From Oligoflexia bacterium (GTDB taxonomy: Bacteria; Bdellovibrionota; Bacteriovoracia; Bacteriovoracales; Bacteriovoracaceae), in assembly GCA_024229115.1 (NCBI GenBank), contig JAAEST010000033.1:1-64000 (forward strand): a DNA stretch of 64,000 nucleotides, written 5' to 3'. Positions 56,628-64,000 of the stretch are shown piece after piece. Each line of letters opens with the position of its first letter. Within the stretch, counting starts at the first letter, position 1. Both the position numbers and the translations under genes were made by a program. A model generated the notes under the pieces. The model saw only the letters and a list, made by a program, of their open reading frames with translations, did no database searches and was not told the DNA's origin.

Positions 56628-57964
56628 GCTTTTGGAATAGTCATGACAAAGCGTGTATTGGCACAATCTTGATCAATAAAGATCTCACCATCATTCTTTT
56701 CCATGATTGTATGACAAAGACTGAGTCCTAGACCTGTCCCTTTTCCTACTTCTTTAGTCGTAAAGAAAGGATTGAAGATTTTCTTTTGAAGTTCAAGAGG
56801 AATACCGTTACCACTATCTGTAATATTGATGATCACATGAGTATCGTTGACGTCGGTTGTGATATCGATCCATGAATCAGGTTCTCCTTTTACTGCATCA
56901 AAGGCATTCCCAATAAGGTTAAGAAGAACTTGAGAAATTTGAACACTCTGTCCTTTAATATCGAGATCAAGATTCTCATCTAATTCATTGAACTTTAATT
57001 CAATACTTTCGTATTTAAAACGACCTGAGATAAAAGTAAGAACATCTTCGACGAGTTCTCTTACTTTAAAAGTATCAGATTCATCATTTTTCCCATCACG
57101 GCTTAATGTCTTAAGACCTTTAATAATTGTTGCCGTTCTTTTCACCGTTTTAGTAATTGTTTGAAGATGGCGCTCAAGCTTTTCTAAGTCGAGTTCGCCT
57201 TTCTTTCTCATCTTCTCAATCACCATAACTGAGCCATTAATAATCATGAGAGGATTATTAATTTCGTGGGCGATTCCTCCCGCCATTTCTCCAAGAGCTG
57301 CGAGGTTAGAGTTACGATAGGCCTTTTGTTCTATATCTTCTCGTTCTTTTTCAATCTTGTTACGAATCATTTCAGTAAAAAGAGCGAGTATTGAAATAAG
57401 AATAGTAAGAGTGAGTGCGGTGATTGCAAAGTGTGGTATTAGAAATTTAGAATTAATATGAGTTATAGGTATAAAGTGATTAATTGAAAGATAGTAAACA
57501 ATAGCTATACTGAAGCTACTTAATATTAACCAAATCGCACCAGATTTATTATTACTCAGAATAATTGAAAACAGTGGGACTGAAGCAATCCAGAAAACAG
57601 CTGGAGATTGTGCGCCTCCAGTGTAATAGATAATTAGAATAAGATTTGCATAGAGCATGAAAACAATGAAGTTTCCCGCAAATATATGACCAAATTTTCT
57701 TTGAAGAGTAGGGATTGTGAAAAAAAGTAGCAATGATACTGAAACAATCAAACCTACTTTTGTTTCTGGAATTATAAAGAAGTAGTAAAGAGCATAAAAG
57801 ATTCCAATTAGTGTTAAGAAGAACACAAAAGGAGGAAAATAAACTTCTTTAGATTGTATGTTTTTTCCTTCAACTAATTTCAGGAAAAAAGCTTTTAAGT
57901 TATTCATTTTACTTATTTTAATCGCTTTAATGAGGTAATCAAGTCCAATATATTTTCCCCTCAT
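56624..57964 (-). CDS. Membrane sensor histidine kinase
   Basis: A 446-residue kinase with six hydrophobic helices in residues 44-200 and no large external sensor, like MASE-type membrane sensors. A coiled linker leads to HisKA with GGIAHEINNPLM (His233), followed by N-box LNLIGNAFDAVKG, DSGNGIP, FFTTKEVGKGTGLGLSLC. No response regulator is next to it. The ATG at 57964 has no clear ribosome site; Met20 (57907) is an alternative. Its 3' end overlaps the RlmI-like gene by 4 bases and its 5' end is only 43 bases from mgtE. Confidence 0.9.
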   Translation of the reverse strand: MRGKYIGLDYLIKAIKISKMNNLKAFFLKLVEGKNIQSKEVYFPPFVFFLTLIGIFYALYYFFIIPETKVGLIVSVSLLLFFTIPTLQRKFGHIFAGNFIVFMLYANLILIIYYTGGAQSPAVFWIASVPLFSIILSNNKSGAIWLILSSFSIAIVYYLSINHFIPITHINSKFLIPHFAITALTLTILISILALFTEMIRNKIEKEREDIEQKAYRNSNLAALGEMAGGIAHEINNPLMIINGSVMVIEKMRKKGELDLEKLERHLQTITKTVKRTATIIKGLKTLSRDGKNDESDTFKVRELVEDVLTFISGRFKYESIELKFNELDENLDLDIKGQSVQISQVLLNLIGNAFDAVKGEPDSWIDITTDVNDTHVIINITDSGNGIPLELQKKIFNPFFTTKEVGKGTGLGLSLCHTIMEKNDGEIFIDQDCANTRFVMTIPKA

Positions 57965-58007
57965 TTTAATGTGGAAACTTAAGAAAATTCTGTCAAACTA
58001 GTAATAT

Positions 58008-59342
58008 ATGAAAGCGGTCGATTTAAAACAAATAATAGAGAGAGGGGATGAAGAAAATGTTCAGGCCTATCTTAATTTCTTAGAAGACTTAGAATTAGTT
58101 GACCTTTTTTATCTTATTGATGAAGAGCTGTACCCAACAGTCATCTCAAAAGTCTCAAATGAAACTTTTAGTACGATCTTTCCTTTTTTCGAAAGGTCTA
58201 CACTGGATAGAATTATATCCCATATCTCTGATGCTCAACTCATTAAAATTCTCAATGGGATGGAAACAGATGATATTGCTTATACATTTAGAGAGCTGGG
58301 AAGCAGTTTAGATATAGAATTACTCGATAAACTTGATAAAAAAGATCAAGTCGCTAAAATTCTAAGCTTTCCGGTTGATAGTGCAGGTTCCATCATGCAG
58401 TCTGAAGTTTGTTTACTTAAGGACGGAATGACAATAGGTGAGGCCATTGAATCGATTAGAAAACAGAAAACAGTTCTAGGGGATATTATCTGTGCCTTTG
58501 TTGTCGATGAAGAGAAAAAGTTACTAGGAGATATTCAATTAGATGATCTTATACTTGGTAAATTTATAGAACCAATTAGTAAGATTATGAATCCTCTTAA
58601 GTACTATGTTGATCCTATGGAAGATCAAGAGGAAGTCTCTCAATCATTTAGTAAATATGATCTCACTTATATGCCAGTGATTGATGACGAAGGAAAACTT
58701 CTCGGTCAGATTACTTTTGATGATATTCAAGATGTTATGGAGAGTGAGGCCAATGAAGATTTACTTGCCTTTGCAGGTGTTAATCCTTCAGAAAGTTTAG
58801 CTGATACTGGTGAGAATAAACTAAAAGTTGCTCTCGGAAGATTTCCATGGCTTGTTTTTAGTATTTCTGCTTCTATGCTGACTGGTTATATCTTAACTTT
58901 CTTTGAACATCAGGTGGCCAATGCAATTATTTTTGCCAGCTTTGTTCCTCTTATTATGAACACTACAGGGAATGTGGGAACTCAAACAGCGATGATTATT
59001 ACCCGTAATTTTGCTTTAGGTGCAAACGAATTTGGAGATTTTAGACTTCCACTTTGGAGAGAGTTTTTAGTAGGGCTTATTGTAGGTGCGATGGCGGCTA
59101 CAGTAACTTTCTTAGTGACTCTACTTTTCTATCAAAATCTTGAAGTTAGTCTGCGGGTAGGTTTAACAATTATTATTTCAGTCATTACTGCCGTACTCTT
59201 TGGTATGTTTGTGCCAATGGGATTTAAGAAAATTGGAATTGATCCTGCAGTAGCGGCGGGACCACTTGTCACTTCTGGATGCGATATGATTAGTGTAAGT
59301 CTTTATCTCGGTGTGATCGTCGCTTTAAACAAGCTTTTTTAA
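58008..59342 (+). CDS. mgtE: Magnesium transporter MgtE
   Basis: A 444-residue magnesium channel. It has a superhelical N domain (1-125), two CBS domains (about 130-255) that sense cytoplasmic magnesium, a plug helix and five transmembrane helices (about 280-444). The pore block FVPLIMNTTGNVGTQTA (about 310-326) is present, and the last helix carries the conserved Asp in TSGCDMIS. No Shine-Dalgarno precedes the ATG. Its 3' end overlaps the MATE gene by 18 bases. Confidence 0.95.
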   Translation: MKAVDLKQIIERGDEENVQAYLNFLEDLELVDLFYLIDEELYPTVISKVSNETFSTIFPFFERSTLDRIISHISDAQLIKILNGMETDDIAYTFRELGSSLDIELLDKLDKKDQVAKILSFPVDSAGSIMQSEVCLLKDGMTIGEAIESIRKQKTVLGDIICAFVVDEEKKLLGDIQLDDLILGKFIEPISKIMNPLKYYVDPMEDQEEVSQSFSKYDLTYMPVIDDEGKLLGQITFDDIQDVMESEANEDLLAFAGVNPSESLADTGENKLKVALGRFPWLVFSISASMLTGYILTFFEHQVANAIIFASFVPLIMNTTGNVGTQTAMIITRNFALGANEFGDFRLPLWREFLVGLIVGAMAATVTFLVTLLFYQNLEVSLRVGLTIIISVITAVLFGMFVPMGFKKIGIDPAVAAGPLVTSGCDMISVSLYLGVIVALNKLF

Positions 59343-60629
59343 TTCACGATAATTCTTAAAGTAAATTATACTAAGTCCAACAGACATAAGTGAAAGTCCT
59401 AGTGCAAGACCTGCCCATAGACCAGCAGCTTCCATTTTTAAATTAAAAGCAAGATAGACACCAAGAGGAAGACTAATAATCCAGTTGGAGATAAAGCCTA
59501 GGATCATAGGTTGTTTTGTAATATGCATCCCTCTTAAGACTCCCCATAAGGTTACTTGTAGCCCATCTGGTATCTGAAAGAGAGCAACCCAAAAAAGAAG
59601 GGCACTTCCATATTGAAGAACCTGCTGATCCTTAGTCCCAAGTTCCATGATAAAATTTGGAAAAGATGCATAGGTGATCGCCGTGATCGCCATAAAAATT
59701 GAAGAAATAAAAATTGAGGCCTTCGTATACTCATTGAGAGTTTCGTAATCTTTTTTACCACCAGAATGGGCCACCTTTACTGCCACAGCTGAGGCCATCC
59801 CTAGAGGAACCATAAAGGTCATGGAAGAAAAGTTTAAAACGATATTATGGGCAGCACTTATAATTACCCCCATTCTTCCCACAATAACTGTTACGGTTGT
59901 GAAGGCTAGAACTTCAAGGAGTGTTCCAAAGCTTATTGGGAGACCAATAGTAAAAATCTCTTTTGAAATTTTCTTTAGATAGACTCTCTTTTCATTAAAC
60001 TTTATGTGAGTGTATATCGCCAAGACGAACGCCATCAGAGCGCGACTTACAAGGGTTGCTATAGCAGCACCTGTAATTCCAAGTTCCGGAATTATTCCAA
60101 GACCAAAGACAAAAATAATATTGAGTAAGACATTTATTACATTAAAAATAAGAATAGTAATATTGGCGAAGAGAGTATCATCAAAAGCCTGCAGATATTC
60201 TTTATAGGCCTGAAAGATAAGCGCAAAGACAATTGAAGGAGAAGTAATAATCAAATACTTTTTAATCTGTTCTCCAATGCCAGTAGGAAAATCGATAAAA
60301 TCGATACAGAGAATGAAGGCAAAGAGAAAGAGAATAATAATAAAAGAGACATTGAGACAGGATCTTACAGAAGTCCAAAGCACCCCAGTATAGTCTTCAT
60401 TGGCACCAATTTTCTTAGAGATAATTGGACCAATGGCATAGGTCAGACCTAATCCAAACATAATGAAAGGAACTAGAATAGCAGCAGCAACACCTAGAGC
60501 TGAGGCCATCTCTTTTGAGTAGTGACCAGCAACGACGATATCTCCAATACCAAAAAGCATCTGGCCAACTTGGCCTGCAATGATTGGTAATGAAAAAATT
60601 AGGAGTTCTTTAGCTTTACTGGGAAACAA
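59325..60629 (-). CDS. MATE-family multidrug/solute efflux protein
   Basis: A 434-residue inner-membrane transporter with 12 helices in two six-helix halves. GQVGQMLFGIGDIVVAGH near the start and FGTLLEVLAFTTVTVIVGRMG in the second half are the equivalent repeat starts of MATE proteins, which export cationic compounds with sodium or protons. The start is TTG at 60629, inside the last 14 bases of the upstream gene, with no ribosome site, so translation is probably coupled. Confidence 0.9.
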   Translation of the reverse strand: MFPSKAKELLIFSLPIIAGQVGQMLFGIGDIVVAGHYSKEMASALGVAAAILVPFIMFGLGLTYAIGPIISKKIGANEDYTGVLWTSVRSCLNVSFIIILFLFAFILCIDFIDFPTGIGEQIKKYLIITSPSIVFALIFQAYKEYLQAFDDTLFANITILIFNVINVLLNIIFVFGLGIIPELGITGAAIATLVSRALMAFVLAIYTHIKFNEKRVYLKKISKEIFTIGLPISFGTLLEVLAFTTVTVIVGRMGVIISAAHNIVLNFSSMTFMVPLGMASAVAVKVAHSGGKKDYETLNEYTKASIFISSIFMAITAITYASFPNFIMELGTKDQQVLQYGSALLFWVALFQIPDGLQVTLWGVLRGMHITKQPMILGFISNWIISLPLGVYLAFNLKMEAAGLWAGLALGLSLMSVGLSIIYFKNYRELKKLV

Positions 60630-61380
60630 GATCTAAACAAAGTTGTGGTTTATCAGTAGTAAGGTATTGCACATTCTTTTTTATATACCTTTTCATTTTC
60701 TTTTCTCTATTGATGGTATAAACCGCTGAGACTTTATTCTTCTTATGAAGTCGACGAATCATTCTCTTTGTTAATAAATAACTATCGACACCATCATATT
60801 TCTTCTTCCAACGTGTTCCAAAACGATTGAGTTTTAATAATTTTACATTTTTCAGAAATGGATAAATATTTCTCCAATACTTAAACTTATCAAGATACTT
60901 TCTATTGAAGCTTATAATGAAAACAAGACCAGGTGACCTTGAGAAAAACTTCTGGATTGTTTGAACATCAACAAGTGTTGGCTCATCTTTATATTCAATA
61001 AAAAGAGTCACACCACTTTCCTTTAGGGCCACTAATGCTTCCTCTAAAGTAGGAATTTTTTCCATATTTTTTAGTAGGCAGTAATCGCGAATCATTTTAA
61101 AAGGTAGGTCTGAAACATTAGTATCAAGTTCACAACCTTTTGTTTTTTCAAGTACGGTTCTTCTTAGAGTTTTGTCATGCATGAGAAAAGGAATACCATC
61201 TGCTGAATGCTGGATATCAAATTCAATGGCATGAGTACCAAGCTCAGCCGCGGCTTCTAGCGCCTCAAGAGAGTTCTCTAAATATTCTGAGCTATAACCA
61301 CGATGGGCCACGCATTGGGTAGCTGCTAATAAATTAGTTGTGAAAAAAGCGATTAGAACGCTAAATATTACTATTCTCAT
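60616..61380 (-). CDS. Exported glycerophosphodiester phosphodiesterase-like protein
   Basis: A 254-residue GDPD with a signal peptide (cleavage near LLA/AT, residue 19). The catalytic motif CVAHRGYSSEYLENS (23-37), IEFDIQHSADGIPFLMHD (about 54-71) with metal-binding acids and second His, and VTLFIEYKDE near 115 are all in place. It would split glycerophosphodiesters outside the cytoplasm, giving glycerol-3-phosphate and an alcohol, for example from prey or debris lipids. It is coupled to the MATE gene. Confidence 0.88.
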   Translation of the reverse strand: MRIVIFSVLIAFFTTNLLAATQCVAHRGYSSEYLENSLEALEAAAELGTHAIEFDIQHSADGIPFLMHDKTLRRTVLEKTKGCELDTNVSDLPFKMIRDYCLLKNMEKIPTLEEALVALKESGVTLFIEYKDEPTLVDVQTIQKFFSRSPGLVFIISFNRKYLDKFKYWRNIYPFLKNVKLLKLNRFGTRWKKKYDGVDSYLLTKRMIRRLHKKNKVSAVYTINREKKMKRYIKKNVQYLTTDKPQLCLDLVSQ

Positions 61381-61439
61381 AAACTCTCTGTGAAATTTGA
61401 CCTATTATTCCAAGAAAAAAAAGCTCGTGTCAAAGTCAT

Positions 61440-62855
61440 TTATGACAAGATTTTCTTAAAGAAGAGAAGGGAGTTTTGCCGAGAAGCGTTATAGTCAATG
61501 ATCTCCATAGGATAGTCTTTTCCTAAAATGCATCCTGCATCATTTTGAATATCTTCCGGTGCTAAAGAAGGTTGATGAATATACTTATCTGGCATGTTTT
61601 GAAGTTCAGGGCACCACTGTTTAATGAATATCGCCTCTTTATCAAATTTCTTACTTTGAGATAGGGGATTAAAAATTCGAAAGTAAGGAGCAGCATCATT
61701 ACCACTACCACTTGACCACTGCCATCCACCAACATTGGCACTAAGGTCAAAGTCTAGAAGATATTTTGCAAAATGCCTTTCACCCTTTCTCCAATCCAAG
61801 AGCAGTAATCGGCAATAGAAATTTGCAACCACCATTCTTAAACGATTATGCATTTGTCCAGTTTCTTTAAGGCATCTCATGGCCGCATCAACAATAGGAA
61901 AACCTGTTTGTCCCTCTACCCAAGCTTGATGAAGTTTTGAATCCTTCTTCCAAGGAAAGTCTTGGTATTTAACATTAAATTCTTTTGTGGCCACTTCTGG
62001 GTGTGTATCTAAAATCATAAAATAAAACTCACGCCAGATAAGTTCACTAAGCCAAGTTTGAGAACCAACTGACTTATTCTGATAGGCAATGAGTGAAAGT
62101 CTTCTTGGAGATAAGAGACCAAATCGAATATACATTGAAAGACCACTGGTGCCATTGATTGCTGGGAAGTCACGATTTTGGTGATAGTCATTAATTATTT
62201 TGAGAAACTTGTTTAGCTTTCCTTCTGCTTGCTTTGAGCTTGCAGGTATTGGCGAAGGAGAAAGCTTATCAAGAAATTTTTTGGCCCTCTTTGTTTTAGG
62301 AGTAAATACCATTTTCTTAATATCAGCTAAACGATATTGAAAGAGGGGAATAAGGGATTCACCTGAATCTACTTTAGAAAGCCATTTTCTTTTGTAAGGA
62401 GTAAAGACTGAATAGAATTCTTTATTATCTTTAACGATTTCGGGAAACTCAAAAACGACATGATCTTTATAAGAATGAAAATCAACATTATGCTTTTGAC
62501 AAAGTTTAGAAATTTTTAAGTCTCTCTTCTTTGCATAGGGTTCGTAATCTCTATTCGTGAAAACAGCATCTATTTTTTCGTCTTTAATTATCTCTTCAAA
62601 TACATCTTCTGGTTTTCCATATTTAATAATGATATTTTGATCAAGCTGTTTTTCAATTTCAAGTAGGGCACTCTTGATGAATTGAACTCGCTTATCCTCA
62701 TATAAATCATCCAACTTATCTAGAATCACTTGATCGAAGATAAAGAGAAGTTGTATGTTCTTACTTCTTTCTTTGGCCCTAAAAAGAGCATGGCTATCCA
62801 AGAGCCTTAAATCTCTTCTTATCCAAACGATCGACTTTTCATATTTATCATCCAT
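61440..62855 (-). CDS. phrB: Deoxyribodipyrimidine photolyase
   Basis: A light-driven repair enzyme of 471 residues from ATG 62855 (GAGG 11 bases upstream, start MDDKYEKSIVWIRRDLRL, which fits the family). ATG 62882 would add 9 residues without a ribosome site. The alpha/beta antenna domain is followed by the FAD domain with TGFPIVDAAMRCL, MHNRLRMVVANF, LDFDLSANVGGWQW and NDAAPYFRIFNP, typical of class I CPD photolyases. It is divergent from a YbgA/DUF1722-containing gene, a gene pair also found next to phrB in E. coli. Confidence 0.94.
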   Translation of the reverse strand: MDDKYEKSIVWIRRDLRLLDSHALFRAKERSKNIQLLFIFDQVILDKLDDLYEDKRVQFIKSALLEIEKQLDQNIIIKYGKPEDVFEEIIKDEKIDAVFTNRDYEPYAKKRDLKISKLCQKHNVDFHSYKDHVVFEFPEIVKDNKEFYSVFTPYKRKWLSKVDSGESLIPLFQYRLADIKKMVFTPKTKRAKKFLDKLSPSPIPASSKQAEGKLNKFLKIINDYHQNRDFPAINGTSGLSMYIRFGLLSPRRLSLIAYQNKSVGSQTWLSELIWREFYFMILDTHPEVATKEFNVKYQDFPWKKDSKLHQAWVEGQTGFPIVDAAMRCLKETGQMHNRLRMVVANFYCRLLLLDWRKGERHFAKYLLDFDLSANVGGWQWSSGSGNDAAPYFRIFNPLSQSKKFDKEAIFIKQWCPELQNMPDKYIHQPSLAPEDIQNDAGCILGKDYPMEIIDYNASRQNSLLFFKKILS

Positions 62856-62955
62856 AAGCCATATTACCTCAGAGGAGATCATAGGGGGAGTGTTGTCTAA
62901 GTCTTGTCTATGGGGTCTGTTTTTGACCTTAAAAATTCAATGATATGATAGATTT

Positions 62956-63897
62956 ATGGAAAAGCCGGTATTGGGGATTAGTAGCTGTATTTTAGGAGAT
63001 AATGTTCGTTTCGATGGAGGAGCGAAAAGAGACTCTTGGGTTACAGATAAACTTTCTGAACATGTTGATTTTAAGAAATTCTGTCCAGAAGTAGAAATGG
63101 GCCTAGGTGTTCCTAGAAAACCAATTCGCCTAGTTGAAGAATCTGGCGAGATTAAACTTAAATCAATTGATCATTTGATTGATCACACGCCTAATGCTTT
63201 ATCAACTTTTGAAAAATATAGAGACTATTTTGAAGGGCTTGATGGTTATATTTTCATGAAGAATAGTCCTACCTGTGGACCTGAGAAATTAAAGGTCTAC
63301 AAAGAAGAAGGAAAAGGCCATCCTGAAAGGAAAGGACTCGGTATCTTTTATAAGTGGATCAAAGAGAATTTTCCATTACTTCCAATTATCGATAGTGGAA
63401 GGTTGAATGATAATGCTTTAAGAGAGAACTTTGTAAAAAAAGTTTTTGCTTTTCAAAGATTTAAAAAGGAAGTCTCAGACATATCGTCACTCCAAAGATT
63501 TCATCAAGAGTATAAATATATTTTCATGGAGTATCGTCCTCAGGGTCCCAAAGAACTTGGACAAATTGCTGCGGGTCTTTCGGAGCAGGGTTTTGAAAAT
63601 AACCGCGATACTTATTTAAATATGATGATGGAGATTATGGAGAGACCTTCAGCTTTGAAAAACCGTAAGAATGTGATGTTTCATATCCTAGGATATTTTA
63701 AGAAAGACTTAGATAAAGAAGAGAAGGCACAGATTATAGAAATGATCGAAGAATATAAAGAAGGGGAAACTTCTTATATGGCCATTCTTAAATTACTTTC
63801 CTTCTTTTCAAAGAAATATTCAAAAGATTATTTACTTAATCAAAAATACTTTCTTCCTTATCCAAAGAACTTAAAACTTCAACGTTCAATTATTTAA
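62956..63897 (+). CDS. DUF523 (TudS-like) plus DUF1722 (YbgA) fusion protein
   Basis: A 313-residue protein. The N-terminal DUF523 domain (1-150) has three cysteines, SSCILGDNVRFDGG (Cys11), KFCPEVEMGLGVPR (Cys43) and NSPTCGPEK (Cys107), which in the thiouracil-desulfurase-like family bind a [4Fe-4S] cluster. The C-terminal DUF1722 domain (about 185-300) matches YbgA, with FHQEYKYIFMEY near 191-202. The reaction is unproven; removal of sulfur from modified pyrimidines is suggested by family. It is divergent from photolyase, with 100 bases between starts. Confidence 0.88.
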   Translation: MEKPVLGISSCILGDNVRFDGGAKRDSWVTDKLSEHVDFKKFCPEVEMGLGVPRKPIRLVEESGEIKLKSIDHLIDHTPNALSTFEKYRDYFEGLDGYIFMKNSPTCGPEKLKVYKEEGKGHPERKGLGIFYKWIKENFPLLPIIDSGRLNDNALRENFVKKVFAFQRFKKEVSDISSLQRFHQEYKYIFMEYRPQGPKELGQIAAGLSEQGFENNRDTYLNMMMEIMERPSALKNRKNVMFHILGYFKKDLDKEEKAQIIEMIEEYKEGETSYMAILKLLSFFSKKYSKDYLLNQKYFLPYPKNLKLQRSII

Positions 63898-64000
63898 TTC
63901 CCACATAAGAATAAATAAATGGTTTAGCGAGTATTTTTCTTAATGATAAGAAGTTCAAAAAGCGGCTATGCTTAAACTGAACACCTATTCCTGCTGGATA
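63890..64000 (-). CDS. C-terminal end of an unidentified protein (partial)
   Basis: The minus strand from the window edge reads 36 codons in frame (YPAGIGVQFKHSRFLNFLSL and onward, ending YSYVGIK) to a TAA at 63890-63892. The aromatic/basic pattern looks like protein rather than random sequence. The start lies outside the window, so the product cannot be named. The last 8 bases overlap the convergent TudS/YbgA-like gene, the same arrangement as at other convergent pairs here. Confidence 0.5.
   Translation of the reverse strand, partial: YPAGIGVQFKHSRFLNFLSLRKILAKPFIYSYVGIK

Noticed and set aside
1-64000. CRISPR arrays, insertion sequences, prophage genes, tRNA or rRNA genes.
   Set aside because: No regularly spaced repeats, transposase or integrase motifs, or cloverleaf-like intergenic sequences were recognised by reading. 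A tRNAscan-SE and Infernal run would be needed to exclude weak cases.

Overview
The window is AT-rich and densely coded on both strands. It contains many secreted proteins and lipoproteins, secreted hydrolases, type IV pilin-like proteins and two-component regulators, and no phage, insertion-sequence or CRISPR signal. Together with the A/T-rich codon use and the Gram-negative envelope genes (LpoB, OmpA/MotB-type and RND proteins), this fits a low-GC member of the Bdellovibrionota, most likely of the Bacteriovorax/Halobacteriovorax type. That assignment is an inference from general character; no 16S gene or other marker is present to prove it.

Layout. 1-5.3 kb: small secreted protein, rmuC, a large lipoprotein subtilase and a small conserved protein. 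5.3-7.3 kb: divergent pterin genes, folE2 and a tandem T-fold PTPS/QueD-like protein. 7.3-14.4 kb: two methyltransferases, a sodium:solute symporter and several exported proteins (DUF4105, DUF3015, HExxH metalloprotease-like). 14.5-18.2 kb: a tightly overlapping four-gene operon with two unrecognised proteins, an LPG-synthase-TM-type membrane protein and an FMO-like flavoprotein. 18.4-23.2 kb: DUF2459, RND/MMPL exporter, TPR-like exported protein and a papain-like lipoprotein. 23.3-26.4 kb: operon cysS, ACMSD-like decarboxylase, nth. 26.6-28.5 kb: a membrane-anchored B-box-like zinc-finger protein translationally coupled to pyrC. 28.5-32.4 kb: many very small genes, several too short for ordinary ORF calling, plus an AlkB-like dioxygenase. 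32.6-34.7 kb: lpoB with a COG3014-like lipoprotein. 34.7-37 kb: SRPBCC protein, basic lipoprotein and secreted phospholipase-D-like protein. 37.2-40 kb: three minor pseudopilin-like genes. 40-44.8 kb: TrxR-like flavoprotein, fabH, rpsU, a cysteine-cluster protein, an aldo/keto reductase and a VC0807-like membrane protein. 44.9-46.7 kb: a second subtilase and a pyroglutamyl-peptidase-like protein. 46.7-51 kb: an operon for a proton-channel motor of the MotAB/TolQR/ZorAB class with a giant coiled-coil stator and a cyclic-nucleotide-binding partner. 51.1-57.9 kb: DEDDh exonuclease, histidine kinase/response regulator pair, class V aminotransferase, RlmI-like methyltransferase and a second histidine kinase. 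58-64 kb: mgtE, MATE transporter, glycerophosphodiesterase, photolyase, a TudS/YbgA-type protein and the 3' end of one more gene.

The strongest candidate for an undescribed system is the 46690-51015 operon. A MotB/OmpA-type protein carries about 730 proline-free residues of predicted coiled coil between its membrane helix and its peptidoglycan-binding domain, and it is coupled to a ZorA/MotA-like channel and a cNMP-binding protein.

Two genome-wide habits stand out. In three places the start codon lies 0-5 bases after the U-tract of a strong intrinsic-terminator-like hairpin and has no Shine-Dalgarno sequence; a related hairpin without a U-tract precedes a fourth gene. Most convergent gene pairs overlap at their stop codons or leave only a few bases between them. 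Starts were moved inward or to GTG/TTG codons where ribosome-binding sites or promoters decide the matter.
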